Positions 34,083 to 35,648 of a DNA stretch of 35,648 bases are shown one piece after another; position 1 is the stretch's first letter, and every line of letters starts with the position of its first letter. The stretch spans positions 1-35,648 of the forward strand of contig JBFXEO010000004.1 of the NCBI GenBank assembly GCA_050180015.1. Direction: 5' to 3'. The notes under the pieces are model-generated. The model saw only the letters and a list, made by a program, of their open reading frames with translations, did not search any database and was not told the origin of the DNA. The position numbers were made by a program, and so were the translations under genes. Source of the stretch: JBFXEO01 sp050180015 (GTDB lineage Bacteria; Bacteroidota; Bacteroidia; Bacteroidales; Tenuifilaceae).

Positions 34083-35648
34083 ATGATGCAATATATTTTT
34101 AACACATTTGCGTTTATACTACTTGTCAATTCAGGATTTTCACAGACGCTTTACCACCGCGAGATTTTCTGGAATACAAAATGCTCCGGCAATCAATCCT
34201 ACGAGCAAAAATATATGTGGTTCGACAATGCCATCTACCCTCACCCCAAAACCATGATCCCGGTTTACTTTGAGCTTATCGACATCGATAACCTAAATAT
34301 ACAGCCATCGGGTATAAATATTCAACTTGCCAACGAACAATGGGAATTACTGGGGGAACCGGAAAAAGTGTTGATACAAGAGCCCGAAAAATTTTTAAAC
34401 GAAAATTTCAACTTCATTGTTTCCAAGGCAGCCGGTAAAAATGTAGTACAACTTACCGTTCCCGCTATACGAAAGGTAGGAAGTAACAGCTTTGAAAAAC
34501 TTATAAGCTTTAGCATTGCTGTGAGCACAACGGGTAAATATGTTCTAAACTCCCAAATTTCAAAGGCTAACACCACAAAAACAGCGTCGGTTCTGAGCAG
34601 TGGTACCTGGGTGAAATTCAGCGTAGAGGGTAGCGGTATATACAAAATTACATACTCCGAGCTACAAGCGAATGGATTAAGCAATCCATCAAACATAAGT
34701 GTCTGGGGAAACGGGGGAAAACAACTTCCGTACCTAAACAGTGAAAGTTCGCCCGACGATTTAAACCCCATACCTATCTATATTGATAAGGGTACAGACA
34801 ATGTATTCAACAAGGGCGATTACATACTCTTTTACGCCGAAGGGCCCGAAATACTAACATACGATTCGTCGGTTGATATGCTTACCGTAACGCAACATCC
34901 CTACACCAAGCAAATACACTACTTTTTAACTACAGACCAACCCCAAACCCTTCTGACAACGGACAATGTGCCATCTGCCCCCATAACAAGCACCACCAGC
35001 ACATACGATGCCGTTGCTACCTTTGAGGAGAACGATACCAACCTTGTAAAATCCGGGAGAGAGTGGTTTGGGGAAACCTTTGACCTTACCACCACCCGAT
35101 CGTACAATACAAGATTATCCAATCCCGAAACGGGGAGTACGCTGAAAGTTTGGCTCAGGGCTGCTGCCCGATCATCGGCAACAAGCAGCTATCTGCTTAA
35201 AGCAAACTCAACAACGATGGGTTCCCTTTACTTAAATGCCGTTTCCATTGGTGATGAGCTGGCCGACGTTGTATCGGTTAAAAGCCAGGTTTACAGCGCT
35301 ACAATCCCAACCGGAGATTTAATCCTTGAGCTAACCTACAGCAAATCCAACTCAACATCGGTTGGGTGGCTCGACTTTATCACGGTAAATGCAAGGCAAA
35401 ATCTAACGTATAGCGGCTCACAGCTGATGTTCCGTGATTTACAATCCGTTGGTACCAACAACGTAACCCAATTCAACCTACAGAGCTCTTACCCTGATGT
35501 TCAGGTTTGGGACATCACCAATATCAATCAAGCCAAAAAAATATCGGCACAAACGAACGGGAGCCTGATAACCCTTAAAGTTGCAGCTGATACGCTCCGC
35601 AACTTTATTGCCTTTGAACCAAGCAACGCTAAAACGGTGAGCTTTGAG
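34083..35648 (+). CDS. porU: T9SS sortase PorU, N-terminal part (runs off the window)
   Basis: 522 codons present, open to the window edge. It starts with MMQYIFNTFAFILLVNSGFS, a signal peptide, so it is exported. SVLSSGTWVKFSVEGSGIYK and ITYSELQANGL, with NISVWGNGGKQLPYL, form the characteristic N-terminal region of PorU, the gingipain-type (C25) cysteine protease that removes the C-terminal sorting signal of T9SS cargo at the cell surface and attaches it to A-LPS. The catalytic C25 domain lies beyond the window, so catalytic residues cannot be checked. ATGs at 34083 and 34086 are both possible. The 126-bp gap to the divergent porP/sprF gene should hold both promoters; I see no clean TAnnTTTG there. 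Confidence 0.85.
   Translation, partial: MMQYIFNTFAFILLVNSGFSQTLYHREIFWNTKCSGNQSYEQKYMWFDNAIYPHPKTMIPVYFELIDIDNLNIQPSGINIQLANEQWELLGEPEKVLIQEPEKFLNENFNFIVSKAAGKNVVQLTVPAIRKVGSNSFEKLISFSIAVSTTGKYVLNSQISKANTTKTASVLSSGTWVKFSVEGSGIYKITYSELQANGLSNPSNISVWGNGGKQLPYLNSESSPDDLNPIPIYIDKGTDNVFNKGDYILFYAEGPEILTYDSSVDMLTVTQHPYTKQIHYFLTTDQPQTLLTTDNVPSAPITSTTSTYDAVATFEENDTNLVKSGREWFGETFDLTTTRSYNTRLSNPETGSTLKVWLRAAARSSATSSYLLKANSTTMGSLYLNAVSIGDELADVVSVKSQVYSATIPTGDLILELTYSKSNSTSVGWLDFITVNARQNLTYSGSQLMFRDLQSVGTNNVTQFNLQSSYPDVQVWDITNINQAKKISAQTNGSLITLKVAADTLRNFIAFEPSNAKTVSFE

Overview
The window reads as chromosomal DNA of a Bacteroidota bacterium, most likely a Bacteroidales/Marinilabiliales-type organism. 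It carries type IX secretion system (T9SS) genes (PorU, a PorP/SprF protein, GldJ, the SprA plug protein), a six-subunit Na+-translocating NADH:quinone reductase, and Bacteroidota-type promoters of the form TTTG-N19-TAnnTTTG. The clearest promoter lies in front of a tRNA-Val. The species cannot be named from the sequence.

Layout. 1-942: start of an HU-like nucleoid protein and an isolated cas6, both on minus. 943-1477: non-coding, holding a candidate small RNA on minus (about 1290-1410) with a perfect terminator hairpin. 1478-7369: complete nqrABCDEF operon on minus. 7578-8912: T9SS plug protein (DUF5103) on plus. 8926-10230: mtaB (tRNA methylthiotransferase) on minus, interrupted by one in-frame TAG. 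10508-15528: phosphate and stress genes on minus (ppx/gppA, ppk1, sixA-like, PIN-PhoH ATPase). 15689-16969: folC on plus. 17180-17254: tRNA-Val(UAC) with promoter and terminator.

From the tRNA to about 29.9 kb the sequence looks accessory and mosaic. It holds an IS4-type transposase relic, then an AraC regulator with four oxidoreductase/hydrolase genes (SDR, dienelactone hydrolase, zinc alcohol dehydrogenase, SDR). An IS5-type transposase relic follows. Next is a visibly AT-richer block with a Crp/Fnr regulator, an FNR-like protein and an RND efflux operon (adaptor, pump, outer membrane factor). Apart from the adaptor, every gene of that block is broken by single-base frameshifts, seven in about 5.3 kb. 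Two further gene scraps meet at about 29.73 kb. From 30.0 kb conserved chromosome returns: murF, gldJ and a porP/sprF-family gene on minus, then the N-terminal half of porU on plus, running off the end.

How the genes fit together. NQR makes a sodium-motive force. The T9SS genes build and gate the outer-membrane export machine and its sortase. ppk1 and ppx make and degrade polyphosphate and are translationally coupled by an 8-nt overlap. I did not find a convincing new multi-gene system. The points most worth checking are the orphan cas6, the candidate small RNA, the amber codon in mtaB, the cluster of frameshifts in the efflux block, and a long nested palindrome at 21318-21413.
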